A stretch of DNA of 64,000 nt from Shewanella colwelliana ATCC 39565 (GCF_000518705.1 NZ_JAEC01000018.1:1-64000), one strand, 5' to 3'; counted from the stretch's first letter, positions 33,870 through 44,232 are shown. Notes: a model not told the origin generated them from the sequence alone. Numbers and translations are program-made.

Positions 33870-34481
33870 TTACTTTAGCTTAGTAAGGTAATCAGTCAGT
33901 TGTGTTAACTCATCAAAAGATTTTAGTGAGCCCATTTCAACGCGGTACTTACCATTAACCACGATTGCTGGAACCCCCGACAACTTAGCATTTTCGGTAG
34001 CTCGCTTCATTTGTGCCATTTGCGCACTCACCATAAACGAGTTTGCCGCCGCATCGAAATCTTTGCCTTCAACACCGTTCGCAATAAACACCTGACGGAT
34101 ATCATCACGACTAACGAAGCGTTGCTTCTTATCGTGAATAGCTGAAAACAGTGCATGCTCAATTTTATCTTCAACTTTAAGCTGATGCGCAACCGCAAAT
34201 GCACGTGACATTTCGGTACCCATTTCACGACCGATAAACTCTACGTGGTTTTGCTTAAACACAACACCTTCTGGCAGGTTCGCTTTAATTTGCGGCACTT
34301 GAGCCTTAGCAAAGTTGTAGCAATGAGGACAGTAAAAAGAGAAGAACTCTGCAATTTCAGGCTTCGCTGTGCCTGGGCCTTCACTCACTACCGTGTAGTT
34401 AACACCCTCTTTGAAGTCCACAGCCATGGCGGCCATAGGCGCCATCAATAATGCAAACGCGACCAATAAAGCTTTTTTCAT
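33870..34481 (-). CDS. dsbA: Periplasmic thiol:disulfide oxidoreductase DsbA
   Basis: The protein is 203 residues with a signal peptide (1-20). Its thioredoxin-fold active site is CPHC (Cys51, Cys54, in FSFYCPHCYNF) and the cis-proline loop is SGVPAIVV. It introduces disulfides into exported proteins and is re-oxidised by DsbB. In E. coli dsbA is co-transcribed with srkA/yihE; the same order is kept here with a 125-base gap, so an extra promoter is possible. A strong terminator follows. Confidence 0.97.
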   Translation of the reverse strand: MKKALLVAFALLMAPMAAMAVDFKEGVNYTVVSEGPGTAKPEIAEFFSFYCPHCYNFAKAQVPQIKANLPEGVVFKQNHVEFIGREMGTEMSRAFAVAHQLKVEDKIEHALFSAIHDKKQRFVSRDDIRQVFIANGVEGKDFDAAANSFMVSAQMAQMKRATENAKLSGVPAIVVNGKYRVEMGSLKSFDELTQLTDYLTKLK

Positions 34482-34606
34482 AATGATTCCTTGTCGGTGT
34501 TAATACACCATTTCTATAAGAATTTTGACCATAACATAATGTGCTTTGGAGTCTACCTCAAGCGCATTAGTTCATTTTTGTGTTACAAAATAAGCACTCG
34601 GTGGCA

Positions 34607-35611
34607 CTAATACTGCGGTAATAGACTCAGCGGCGGCTCATCGAGCTTAGCTAACTGCTCTTTAAATCCTAATATTTGCTGCTCCCAATACTTCTCTTCG
34701 GCGTACCAAGGAAAATTCATTGGAAAAGCGGGATCTTCCCAGCGACGGCTCAACCACGCATTGTAATGAATCATCCGCATGGCGCGTAGCGGTTCAATCA
34801 ACTTAAGCTGACGCGCATCGAATTGACAAAACTCTTCATAACTCTCGAGTAACACCTCAAGCTGGAGTCGCTGAGCAGAGGCATCGCCGGCCAACATCAT
34901 CCATAAGTCTTGCACAGCGGGGCCCATTTTTGCGTCATCAAGGTCGACAAAACCTGGGCCATCCGGGGTCCATAGAATGTTGCTTGGGTGTAGGTCGCCG
35001 TGCAAGCGGATCAGCTGTGTATCAACGGCTTGCCATAGCTGTTTCGACTTGGCTAGCACCTGTTCAACAATGGTGAAGTAAGCGGTCTCTAAACCCGGCG
35101 GCACGTGGCCAGACGCCTTTAACCACTGCAATGATTCGTCACCCAACAGCTGTACAGAGAGGGTTTCTCGATATTGAAACGGTTTACACTTGGCATATTG
35201 GTGAATACGTCCAATAAAACGGCCAACCTCTTCAAGCTGATCCAAGTTGTCTACCTCAAAGGCTCTGCCACCCATCGATGGAAACAGTGCAAAACGGTAT
35301 CCTTGATAGTGATGTAACGAGCGGCCATCAATAATCTCTGGCGTCGCGATGGGAATCTCTTGTTCGGCAAGCTCAGCAGAAAAGTCATGCTCCTCTTGTA
35401 TCTGTGCATCACTCCAACGCTCTGGTCGATAAAATTTCACCACGTAACGCTGCTGTCTATCACTACGAAATTGATAAACCCGATTCTCATAACTGTTGAG
35501 CGCCAACAAACCTGTTTCAGGATAGATACCTAAAGACTCGATGGCATCGAGGATCAAGTCAGGCGTTAACGCTTGATAGTGAAAAGCTGAACTGTGCATC
35601 ATGTCACTCAT
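34607..35611 (-). CDS. srkA: Stress response kinase A
   Basis: This 334-residue protein has the aminoglycoside-phosphotransferase/Ser-Thr kinase-like fold of YihE/SrkA. The nucleotide site includes ENRVYQF and YVVKFYRPERW (catalytic Lys), the catalytic loop is LHGDLHPSNILW, and the metal-binding loop is FVDLDDAKMGP. In E. coli SrkA counters MazEF-dependent stress death. The start overlaps the upstream DUF3630 gene by four bases (ATGA), and dsbA follows, so the three are probably one operon. Confidence 0.94.
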   Translation of the reverse strand: MSDMMHSSAFHYQALTPDLILDAIESLGIYPETGLLALNSYENRVYQFRSDRQQRYVVKFYRPERWSDAQIQEEHDFSAELAEQEIPIATPEIIDGRSLHHYQGYRFALFPSMGGRAFEVDNLDQLEEVGRFIGRIHQYAKCKPFQYRETLSVQLLGDESLQWLKASGHVPPGLETAYFTIVEQVLAKSKQLWQAVDTQLIRLHGDLHPSNILWTPDGPGFVDLDDAKMGPAVQDLWMMLAGDASAQRLQLEVLLESYEEFCQFDARQLKLIEPLRAMRMIHYNAWLSRRWEDPAFPMNFPWYAEEKYWEQQILGFKEQLAKLDEPPLSLLPQY

Positions 35612-35907
35612 AATGCTTTACTCAATCGTGATTGGCTCAACAATGTCTCTAGATACTCAAGCACCTCGACATCCTCGCTGCGCTCTACCGATAGCCAACA
35701 GCTATCACCATAAAACTCATAATTGAGCTGCAGCAAAGTGCCTTCAAACTCTAACAACCACTGATGTCTATCAGCCCCCCAATGACGCTCAATGATTCGA
35801 CAGTCGAGTGATAGAACCAAGGGCTCAGCAAACAACTCAAAGCGGTCGAAATCTATCGTGTCACGAATGCTAAGGCTTTTCGATGCCGCATCTAGTAAGC
35901 ACTTCAT
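35608..35907 (-). CDS. DUF3630-like small protein
   Basis: The protein is 99 residues, cytoplasmic and acidic, with a beta-rich centre (HQWLLEFEGTLLQLNYEFYG) and a C-terminal helix. The size, position before srkA and overall sequence fit DUF3630, a gammaproteobacterial family of unknown function. It shares ATGA overlaps with both the upstream lipoprotein gene and srkA, so all are translated as one unit. Confidence 0.75.
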   Translation of the reverse strand: MKCLLDAASKSLSIRDTIDFDRFELFAEPLVLSLDCRIIERHWGADRHQWLLEFEGTLLQLNYEFYGDSCWLSVERSEDVEVLEYLETLLSQSRLSKAL

Positions 35908-36191
35908 AAGACAGTCGTCTGTTCGAATCGCTCACATTGCACATCGCCTGCGCCATTGTCAGTGCATTGGTATCCACATTGATACGCCCCAACACCTGAC
36001 TGACTCAGCTTTACCATACCTGCCCCTTTAGCAATACATTGCTCGGCTTTCTCGTAGTAACCGGCAATATATGGCGCTAACGCGCCCTCGGAAACCTGTG
36101 CTTGATCGGGGTAATAAAACAGTGTCCATTGCGGCGACTGAGTGCACGCCGTTAACCCAACTAAGATAACCCCGAGTAATAAAGTACGCAT
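35904..36191 (-). CDS. Small lipoprotein
   Basis: The protein is 95 residues from ATG 36191 (GGAGGTGTT upstream). It has a lipobox LTAC at residues 13-16 after a hydrophobic stretch (MRTLLLGVILVG), then a mature domain with three further cysteines near the end (YQCGYQCTDN and VQCERF). The exported Cys-rich part could depend on DsbA, encoded in the same operon. The family is unknown. It is the first gene of the lipoprotein-DUF3630-srkA operon. Confidence 0.78.
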   Translation of the reverse strand: MRTLLLGVILVGLTACTQSPQWTLFYYPDQAQVSEGALAPYIAGYYEKAEQCIAKGAGMVKLSQSGVGAYQCGYQCTDNGAGDVQCERFEQTTVL

Positions 36192-36298
36192 AACACCTCC
36201 AAAAATGGGTTGCCAATCTATGTGTATCAACACACTATTTTGTGTCTAAACGGACATCTGACTCATCCATGGTAAATGGGCATAAATGTTCCAGACAT

Positions 36299-36328
36299 AA
36301 AAAAGGCGAAACTCGGTTCGCCTTTTTT
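36299..36328 (-). terminator. Terminator after the Glu-Pro repeat gene
   Basis: AAAAAAGGCGAA (36299-36310) pairs with TTCGCCTTTTTT (36317-36328) across six bases. It works in both directions and separates the repeat gene from the lipoprotein operon. Confidence 0.88.
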
Positions 36329-36367
36329 CACGACTAATATAGCTATTCTACACTAGGGTCTATGTAA

Positions 36368-37144
<777 letters not shown>

Positions 37145-37481
37145 TATCATCCACCGTTGATTTATCTCACCCATTTTAGGTTCGATTTTGTATGTGTTGT
37201 GTGTACAGATAGTAACCGATATTAATAATCGATTCTCTTGCTATAAATCAATTATTTATACCTCTTTTTCGATCGGGTATCAAAAAATAGCCGTTTTATG
37301 TACTTTTTTGCCACTGTTTATGCCCCGTTATCATCAAACCAGCCAATTCTGAACGTTCGCTTCTCAGTAATAATTAAAGCACTATTTTGTGCGCATCTTC
37401 ATAAAACCATCATCCCTTTTTGTGTTCACTCAATCACAGCGTTACTATAATTTAAAACCTAGTTAACTAGTCAGGTACTCT
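37145..37481. other. Divergent intergenic region between the repeat gene and the YgbA-family gene
   Basis: These 337 AT-rich bases hold no gene. They must contain promoters for both flanking genes. No clear operator palindrome was recognised. Confidence 0.45.
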
Positions 37482-37871
37482 ATGGCGTCAGATCTGCTAA
37501 GCGGTAAACTGCTGCGGGAATTCAAAACAATTTCAGCCATGGTGCATATCTATTGTAAGGCTCACTGCGACGCAAAAGGTGATATCGCCCAGTGCCAAGC
37601 CTGCAGCGATTTTTTAGACTATGCCCACAAAAGGTTAGATCGCTGCCCCTACGGACAGCAAAAGCCAACCTGTAATAAATGCCCAGTACATTGCTACAAG
37701 CCAGAGTTAAAGGCCAAAGCGAGAGAGATCATGGTGTTCGCAGGGCCTAGAATGTTATTGCCCCACCCCATCATGGCAATTCAACACCTCTTATCTGAAC
37801 GCGCCCCTGTGCCGGGCAAACCACCCGCAGCAAGTTCAAACCGTCATGCCAGACTAGGTAAACAGAAGTAG
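37482..37871 (+). CDS. ygbA: YgbA / nitrous oxide-stimulated promoter family protein
   Basis: This 129-residue cytoplasmic protein has many cysteines and histidines in a fixed pattern: YCKAHCDA, CQACSDFLDYAHKRLDRC, PTCNKCPVHCY, then VFAGPRMLLPHPIMAIQHL. This matches the family named after E. coli YgbA, whose gene is raised by nitric oxide through NsrR. The cysteine set suggests metal or iron-sulfur binding. A short linker and a proline-rich, basic tail of about 30 residues follow. Its role in nitrosative stress here is inferred from the family only. Confidence 0.85.
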   Translation: MASDLLSGKLLREFKTISAMVHIYCKAHCDAKGDIAQCQACSDFLDYAHKRLDRCPYGQQKPTCNKCPVHCYKPELKAKAREIMVFAGPRMLLPHPIMAIQHLLSERAPVPGKPPAASSNRHARLGKQK

Positions 37872-37955
37872 CATCGTCACTACACGTCATCGGCGGCCGA
37901 AAAATAACACAATCTTCTTGCGCCACAACCACGATTGCGTCAACAATGACCCCAT

Positions 37956-38846
37956 ATGGATATGACCTACAACGACTTCTTATATGAAGGGTATTGGTGG
38001 CTCTCTTTACTTGGTGCAATGCATTGCATCGGGTTGGGGATCTATATCCGCTATATCTATCGTGACCGCAATAACAATCACAAACTATTGGGCGCAATAT
38101 TTAGCTTACTGGCACTCTACTTTTTAACTGGGCTTATCGCCAAACACAACACCCCCATTCCCTTGCAACTTGTGTTTATATTGATTATTCCGGCCTACTT
38201 TTTACTTATGCCGATGTTATACCTCTACTGTTACCGCAGTCTGCATAACATCAAGCGCAATATCAGCCTGTCGCGGCATTTTTATCCTGCACTAGCCTTC
38301 GCCCTGCTCAATACTTTAGTGTTTCTGTTTAACGCTGATTTCCACCTTAAAGTCGCCAGTGTACCGCAAGAGTTTATGAGCCATGTCACCCTATTAGGCT
38401 CTATCCAACCAGCATTATTAAGCCTTCAAACGATTATCTACTTCGTGCTGATTCTGCGACTGTTAAAGCAATTTAAAGGCAAGGCGCGGCGCATCCATCA
38501 GGACAACCTCAAGGATATTAAGTTTCGTTGGTTACTGGCGCTAACCTTAGCCATGATGAGTAACTGGCTGGTGCGAACAGTGTTAGTGCTGTTACCTTTT
38601 TACTTTGGCGATACGGTAAGTGTTACCGCACAGGCCGCTACACGCTTATTTCTGTTGCTCACTATCTATCTACTAGCACTATATGGGTTAAAGCAGATCA
38701 CCACGGCGGCATTTATTCGAGGTAAATTAACCTCCCCGACACGCACCAATGTGTCACAAAAATCCAGCGTTCAACTCCTCGATAGTGAAGAGCTCAACTA
38801 CCTACAACAAATCCACCAAAGCGATAAAAAAAACGAACAGATTTAA
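37956..38846 (+). CDS. Multi-pass membrane protein, like the sensor half of membrane AraC regulators
   Basis: The protein is 296 residues with about seven transmembrane helices (for example LLGAIFSLLALYFLTGLIA, LVFILIIPAYFLLM, LFLLLTIYLLALYGL). The charged end VQLLDSEELNYLQQIHQ looks like the linker that leads into an AraC-type helix-turn-helix in seven-helix membrane regulators. The frame stops there, and no HTH follows before the next gene. It is either a sensor that works through a partner or a shortened regulator. The start has a weak ribosome site. Confidence 0.7.
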   Translation: MDMTYNDFLYEGYWWLSLLGAMHCIGLGIYIRYIYRDRNNNHKLLGAIFSLLALYFLTGLIAKHNTPIPLQLVFILIIPAYFLLMPMLYLYCYRSLHNIKRNISLSRHFYPALAFALLNTLVFLFNADFHLKVASVPQEFMSHVTLLGSIQPALLSLQTIIYFVLILRLLKQFKGKARRIHQDNLKDIKFRWLLALTLAMMSNWLVRTVLVLLPFYFGDTVSVTAQAATRLFLLLTIYLLALYGLKQITTAAFIRGKLTSPTRTNVSQKSSVQLLDSEELNYLQQIHQSDKKNEQI

Positions 38847-38926
38847 GCCCGTCGATTTTTGCGGTAATGTAGCGGGTGTTTTAAACAAAATAAAAACTAA
38901 GCTTATCAACAACAGAAGGGATCAAG

Positions 38927-40990
38927 ATGGGAAGGGTAAACAAACTCACCGTGCTTGCGGTGATCTCCACTGGGCTGCTTGGCATGAGCAGCAACACGTT
39001 CGCAATGCAGCGAACTCATACCATCACCAACGACGACTTTTTCGGCATTGGCAACATGGGGAATGTACAACTAAGCCCCAATGGTAAGCAAGCGATTTGG
39101 TTAGAGTCACGCTGGGACAAAGAGTTAGATAAAGCGCAAAAAGATCTCTGGTTAGTCGACACCAAGTCTCGTAACACCAAACGACTGACCTTCACCAACG
39201 AGAGCGAGTCGAGCCCACAGTGGAGCCCAGATGGGGAGTATGTCTACTACTTAGGCAAACAAACTCAAGAAGACAAAAAAGCCCCTTATAACGGAAAATC
39301 GCAAGTGTTTAGGCTCACCACGGCCAGCGGTGAAAGTGTGCCGATGACCAAAGAGGTCGAAGGGGTTAATGCGTTCCAACTCAGTCAAGATGGTAAGGCC
39401 TTATACTTTCTAGGCAATAAAACCACCACAGACAAGGATATCTGGGCGAGTATGCGTACAACGCATTCAACACCTAAATATGGCCATGGTAAAGTCACCA
39501 CTAATCCGCTGTATAAATTAGACTTAGCGCACTATCAGCAAAGCTTGATTCTCGATGACAACAAAGTGGTATGGGAATTTAGCGTCAATGATGATGCCAG
39601 TAAAATTGCCCGTATTACGACCACAGACAACGAACTGGTTAACTTAGAAGGTTGGTCAGATATAGAGGTGTTTGACACCAAAACCGCTAGCAACAAAGTT
39701 CTGTCAGATAGCGCTTGGCGCGACAACGCTCCCTCACCTTATGGCTGGTTGCTCGGGCTTGATTGGCGCGACAACAACCAACAGTTAGCATTTAGAATCG
39801 ATTTCGACGGCCACCCAGGTAAGTTGTTTGTAGCAACACCTAAAAACGACAACGTCATAGAAGTGGCACGCAGTGGTGATATTACCCTTAACTCGGGTGA
39901 TATCAAATGGCGCCCTAACAGCAATGAGATTTGCTATCGCGGTGCCGATCATGCTCGCGTGAAGCTATTCTGCAGCGAAATAGATGATAACAAGCAAGGT
40001 GATACCCGTACCGTTGTTCAGGGAGACCTAGTCATAGGTAGCTACAGTTTTAGCCAAGACGGTAAAAAGCTGGCCTTTAGCCACAACAGCTTAGAGCATT
40101 TTGGTGATCTATTTATTGCCGATGCCGTCAGTAAAAAAGCCAAATATAAGCGCATAACCAATATTAACCCACAGGTTGATAGCTGGATATTACCGCAGAT
40201 TTCAATCGCCAAATGGACCGCGCCAGACGGAACACAAGTGGAAGGTATTCTCGACCTACCGGCTGGCTATAAAAAAGGCGATGGCCCACTACCATTAATT
40301 GTCCAAATTCACGGTGGCCCGACGTCGGCGACACCTTATGCGTTACAGCACCGTTCTTATGGTCGCTCAACCTTTACCGCAAACGGCTGGGCACTGCTAT
40401 CGCCTAACTATCGTGGTTCGACCGGCTATGGCGACAAATTCCTTACCGACTTAGTGGGTAAAGAGCACGACATTGAAGTAGCCGACATTATGGCGGGTGT
40501 CGATCACCTTATCGAACAAGGCATTGTCGATGGCGACAAGATGGCGGTAATGGGTTGGAGTAACGGTGGGTATCTTACCAACGCAATAATCAGCACCACC
40601 AATCGCTTTAAAGCGGCCAGCTCTGGCGCTGGCGTATTTGATCAACGTCTGCAGTGGATGCTTGAAGATACTCCAGGCCATGTCGTCAACTTTATGGAGG
40701 GCCTACCTTGGGAAAAACCAGAGGCGTACACCCACGGTTCGTCGTTGACCCATGCCGACAAAATTAAGACACCTACCCTTATCCACATTGGCGAGAACGA
40801 TCAGCGCGTTCCCGTGGGCCATGCTCAAGGGCTTTATCGCGCTTTAAAGCATTATCTTAATGTACCTGTTGAGCTAGTGGTTTATCCCAACGAGGGTCAC
40901 GGTTTAAGCAAGTATCAACATAGAGCAGCCAAGATGGACTGGGATAAAAAGTGGTTTGAACACTATGTGCTAGGTAAAGCCGCCGAGTAA
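38927..40990 (+). CDS. Exported S9-family prolyl oligopeptidase-type peptidase
   Basis: The protein is 687 residues with a signal peptide (about 1-27, ending NTFA). A seven-bladed beta-propeller (about 40-400) is followed by an alpha/beta-hydrolase domain with nucleophile Ser545 (GWSNGG), the oxyanion region HGGPTSA, Asp in ENDQRVP and His in NEGHG. The layout matches acylaminoacyl-peptidase/DPP-like S9C enzymes, which cut short peptides in the periplasm. A ribosome site (AGAAGG) precedes the ATG and a terminator follows. Confidence 0.93.
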   Translation: MGRVNKLTVLAVISTGLLGMSSNTFAMQRTHTITNDDFFGIGNMGNVQLSPNGKQAIWLESRWDKELDKAQKDLWLVDTKSRNTKRLTFTNESESSPQWSPDGEYVYYLGKQTQEDKKAPYNGKSQVFRLTTASGESVPMTKEVEGVNAFQLSQDGKALYFLGNKTTTDKDIWASMRTTHSTPKYGHGKVTTNPLYKLDLAHYQQSLILDDNKVVWEFSVNDDASKIARITTTDNELVNLEGWSDIEVFDTKTASNKVLSDSAWRDNAPSPYGWLLGLDWRDNNQQLAFRIDFDGHPGKLFVATPKNDNVIEVARSGDITLNSGDIKWRPNSNEICYRGADHARVKLFCSEIDDNKQGDTRTVVQGDLVIGSYSFSQDGKKLAFSHNSLEHFGDLFIADAVSKKAKYKRITNINPQVDSWILPQISIAKWTAPDGTQVEGILDLPAGYKKGDGPLPLIVQIHGGPTSATPYALQHRSYGRSTFTANGWALLSPNYRGSTGYGDKFLTDLVGKEHDIEVADIMAGVDHLIEQGIVDGDKMAVMGWSNGGYLTNAIISTTNRFKAASSGAGVFDQRLQWMLEDTPGHVVNFMEGLPWEKPEAYTHGSSLTHADKIKTPTLIHIGENDQRVPVGHAQGLYRALKHYLNVPVELVVYPNEGHGLSKYQHRAAKMDWDKKWFEHYVLGKAAE

Positions 40991-41016
40991 CTGAACCTCA
41001 GCTGACATAGAATGAT

Positions 41017-41042
41017 AAAAGCACCTTTTTAGGTGCTTTTTT
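41017..41042 (+). terminator. Terminator of the S9 peptidase gene
   Basis: AAAAGCACCT (41017-41026) pairs with AGGTGCTTTT (41031-41040) across four Ts. Confidence 0.87.
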
Positions 41043-41115
41043 ATGCAATATTCATTCAACTTCTCTATTGCTAGGCGTATGCTAAGTAATGCTACTGAAT
41101 GAAATGGAGAGCCTC

Positions 41116-41694
41116 ATGAAAACCTTCTTATCTAAATTTACCACCAGCTGTTGTGTGTTAGTTGGATTACTATTTTGCCAAACCACTCTGGCCGCCGACA
41201 GCTATAGCGAAACCATAGCAAATTTCCAAAAAGCCCCCGACACACAAAAATTCTTTAATAGCGCTTATGGCTACGCCATCTTCCCAACAGTAGGTAAAGG
41301 CGGTATCGGCATTGGCGCCGCATACGGTAAAGGCCGGGTTTATAAAGGTGGCGTCCATACCGGCGACACCAGTTTGTCGCAGCTCTCTATTGGTTTTCAA
41401 TTAGGCGGCCAAGCCTACAGCGAAATCATCTTCTTTAAAAATGCCAAAGCCTATGAAGAGTTCACCAGTGGTAGCTTTGAGTTTGGTGCTACTGCATCAG
41501 CAGTGGCCATTAACGTTGGCGCTAATGCCCAAGTCGGTACAACAGGTAACTCTGCTGGTGCAGGCCAATCAGGAAGCAATAAAGCCGCTAGTGCCGCCTA
41601 TATTAACGGCATGGCAATTTTTACCGCCGCCAAAGGCGGTTTAATGTATGAAGCGGCGCTTGCAGGGCAGTCATTCACGTTTGACCCAAAATAA
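41116..41694 (+). CDS. SYLF-domain lipid-binding exported protein
   Basis: The protein is 192 residues from ATG 41116 (GGAGA upstream). It has a signal peptide (ending LAADS), then a SYLF/DUF500 domain: FNSAYGYAIFPTVGKGGIGIG, YGKGRVYKGG, LGGQAYSEIIFF, and an end with AAKGGLMYEAALAGQ. Family members bind phosphoinositides in eukaryotes and are periplasmic or lipid-associated in bacteria. A Gly/Ala-rich segment at about 140-165 is a possible flexible insert. The gene stands alone. Confidence 0.88.
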   Translation: MKTFLSKFTTSCCVLVGLLFCQTTLAADSYSETIANFQKAPDTQKFFNSAYGYAIFPTVGKGGIGIGAAYGKGRVYKGGVHTGDTSLSQLSIGFQLGGQAYSEIIFFKNAKAYEEFTSGSFEFGATASAVAINVGANAQVGTTGNSAGAGQSGSNKAASAAYINGMAIFTAAKGGLMYEAALAGQSFTFDPK

Positions 41695-41864
41695 CTCCCA
41701 TCTCGTAGGGAGCCAGATGGCTTCCTACCTTCTATTTTAACGTCGTCCTAATTCAGCCAATACGTCATCGAAAGCGGGGCAGATTAGCGTTCACCTTCAA
41801 GGCTTTGAATTGCATGCAGCAATGTCTTGATCACTGGAGGTGAATGAACTCCTCTTTCTTGCAG

Positions 41865-41907
41865 TCTAATGCTAACCAATTAGCATATAAATGGAGTCAC
41901 TGTATCG
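41865..41907 (+). repeat. Direct repeat copy A flanking the LysR/OYE module
   Basis: This 43-base segment matches 45735-45777 at 32 of 43 positions with no gap, including 14 identical bases, CTAACCAATTAGCA. It lies between the SYLF gene and the end of the LysR gene. Confidence 0.5.
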
Positions 41908-41967
41908 TTGAGCTTCATTACTCTGAGCGCAACGAGCCTAGGATAATAAGCACTAACATGATGAATC

Positions 41968-42879
41968 CTAAGGTAATGGGTAATGACTAGTAAACTGGCC
42001 AAGTTTTTCCGCCAAAAACTCAATGGTGCGACGGATTTTATGGCTAGGGTAGTCGGTTTGTAGGTATACCAATTGCAATGGAATTGGCAGTGCCATTTTA
42101 TCGGCTAATATAAGGTTTAGCCTGCCTTGAGTCACATCCTGTGCGACGTCTAGCCAGCTCTTGTAGGCAATCCCTCTGCCGTCCAATGCCCAATCACGGA
42201 TCACTGCACCATCGTTACAAAAATGCCTGCCCTTGACCTCAATATCAACTGGCGCACCATCATGATTAAATTTCCATTTTTGCCATGGCTCCCCCCCCCG
42301 ATTTAAGATGAGCACTGCATGCTGGCTAAGCTCATTTAACGAACTTGGGGTGCCATGCTGCGCCAGATATTCAGGGGAAGCAACTAATACCCGAGGCGTC
42401 ATGGCCAGCTGCCGCCTTTTAAGGCTTGAGTCGTCAAGCTGCCCATAGCGTAATGCCAAATGGATATTGTGATCGATTAAGTCGGTCATGTGATCGCCAA
42501 AATAGAGCTGCACAGTTAATTCTGGGGCACTGTCCATCAACTCATCAAGCCAGGTTCGAATAAGGTTACGGCCGATATCGGACGGCAGAGCGAGACGCAC
42601 TTCGCCCTTAAGCTCTCCCCTGTGTTCGGCTAAATTGGCGCTAGCAGTGTTGAGCAACGCCAATGCAGGTTTAGCTGAATCGAGAAAAATCCGCCCCTCT
42701 TCTGTGAGTTGTAAACGCCGCGTTGAGCGGGCAAATAACTGACAGCCTAGTTTTTTCTCTAACCTTTGCAGCGCCGCACTCGCTGCGGCCGGAGTCATAC
42801 CAATCTCTTTGCCAGCCGCCGACAGGCTCTCTAATGCTGCGATACGCAGCGCCAATTGCAGATCATTTAGATGATACAT
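41968..42879 (-). CDS. LysR-family regulator divergent from the OYE gene
   Basis: The protein is 303 residues with an N-terminal winged HTH (1-60: RIAALESLSAAGKEIGMTPAAASAALQRLEKKLG) and a type 2 periplasmic-binding effector domain. It is transcribed away from the ene-reductase gene across 112 bases and so probably controls it. The coding strand contains nine Gs in a row (42291-42299) in the effector domain, which could slip and shift the frame. Confidence 0.9.
   Translation of the reverse strand: MYHLNDLQLALRIAALESLSAAGKEIGMTPAAASAALQRLEKKLGCQLFARSTRRLQLTEEGRIFLDSAKPALALLNTASANLAEHRGELKGEVRLALPSDIGRNLIRTWLDELMDSAPELTVQLYFGDHMTDLIDHNIHLALRYGQLDDSSLKRRQLAMTPRVLVASPEYLAQHGTPSSLNELSQHAVLILNRGGEPWQKWKFNHDGAPVDIEVKGRHFCNDGAVIRDWALDGRGIAYKSWLDVAQDVTQGRLNLILADKMALPIPLQLVYLQTDYPSHKIRRTIEFLAEKLGQFTSHYPLP
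42291..42299. repeat. Poly-C/G tract of nine inside the LysR coding sequence
   Basis: Nine C on the plus strand encode Arg-Gly-Gly-Glu on the minus strand. Such a tract in a gene of mixed composition is a candidate for slipped-strand on/off switching. Confidence 0.9.
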
Positions 42880-42991
42880 GTCAAATTATTTTTGAAAATG
42901 ATTTAAATAATAGCCCTATTATCAACATGGGTTAACTAATACACAATAGCGCTATTGATATTTCATCTTAATTTCTGGTTCGGAGTATGTA

Positions 42992-44128
42992 ATGAATCTC
43001 TTCAAGTCTTACCAATTGGCGTCACTAGCCTTAAATAATCGCATCGTAATGGCCCCTATGACTCGGGCTCGCACTACCCAACCAGGCAACATACCTAATG
43101 AATTAATGGCGCAATATTATGCTCAGCGCGCCTCCGCAGGCTTAATCATCACCGAAGCGACGCAGATATCCGATGACAGTCAGGGTTATTCATTTACGCC
43201 CGGCATCTATACTGCGACACAAATAGCAGGGTGGAAAACGGTCACCCACGCAGTGCATCAAGCTGGTGGAAAAATCTTCAATCAAGTTTGGCATGTTGGC
43301 CGCGTGTCACACCCTATTTTCCAGCAAGGTAATGCCCCAATTGCGCCTTCGGCTATTGCTCCCGTTGACACTCAAGTGTGGATTGTCGATGAAGCACATC
43401 CTGATGGACACATGGTAGATTGCCCAGTACCTAGAGCGATGCAGCAAACCGATATTGACCGCGTGGTTGCCGATTTTGTTAATGCTGGGGTCAATGCGGT
43501 AGAAGCTGGATTTGATGGTATCGAAATCCACGGTGGTAATGGCTATCTGATTGACCAGTTTCTACGCACCAACTCTAATCACAGAACTGATGCCTACGGT
43601 GGTTCGGTAGAAAACCGTATCCGTTTATTACTTGAAATAGTTCAAGCCGTAAGTGCAAAAATTGGCGCCCATAAAATAGGCATTCGCCTCGCGCCTTATG
43701 TGACCTTTAAAGATATGGCGTGCCCCGAAATTGTAGACGCCATTTTGTTAGCGGCCAAGCATCTATCAGCATTAGGGGTTGCATACTTGCACCTTTCAGA
43801 GGCCGATTGGGATGACGCCCCGCAGATACCTGAGTCCTTTAGGATAGCGCTTAGAAACGTATTTAAGGGCACCATTATCGTTGCGGGTCGCTACGATGTG
43901 CCTCGCGCCAACGACGTTATTGACAAAGGTTATGCAGACTTGGTCGCCTTTGGTCGTCCCTTTATCGCTAATCCTGATTTACCTGACCGTTTGAGGCATC
44001 AATTACCTTTATCGGCATTTGATAAAGGTCCTTTGTTTGGCGGCAGTGCTGCAGGTTATACCGACTATCCAGCCTATAGCGAGGCGTTAGCGCCTCTTAA
44101 TTCTGCTGATAACGACGAAGTAGCATAG
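42992..44128 (+). CDS. nemA: Old yellow enzyme family ene-reductase (NemA-like)
   Basis: The protein is 378 residues, a TIM barrel with FMN. Motifs are MAPMTRAR at the N-terminus, the active-site pair His180/Asn183 in EIHGGNGYLIDQF, and NSNHRTDAYGGSVENR. A His/Asn pair (as in OYE1) rather than His/His is present. It reduces activated C=C bonds, quinones or nitro compounds with NADPH in the cytoplasm. It is divergent from LysR and followed by a VOC gene about 100 bases away. A GGAGTATGTA sequence lies near the ATG as ribosome site. Confidence 0.92.
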   Translation: MNLFKSYQLASLALNNRIVMAPMTRARTTQPGNIPNELMAQYYAQRASAGLIITEATQISDDSQGYSFTPGIYTATQIAGWKTVTHAVHQAGGKIFNQVWHVGRVSHPIFQQGNAPIAPSAIAPVDTQVWIVDEAHPDGHMVDCPVPRAMQQTDIDRVVADFVNAGVNAVEAGFDGIEIHGGNGYLIDQFLRTNSNHRTDAYGGSVENRIRLLLEIVQAVSAKIGAHKIGIRLAPYVTFKDMACPEIVDAILLAAKHLSALGVAYLHLSEADWDDAPQIPESFRIALRNVFKGTIIVAGRYDVPRANDVIDKGYADLVAFGRPFIANPDLPDRLRHQLPLSAFDKGPLFGGSAAGYTDYPAYSEALAPLNSADNDEVA

Positions 44129-44232
44129 AAAGAAGCGATCGATACGGCTTATACCTGTCTCCGTTAATGGTTTGCCGACGCAATAGGCACCGAAATAGCC
44201 AGTGTTAAGTAGGCAAACCAGAGGGTAAAAAC

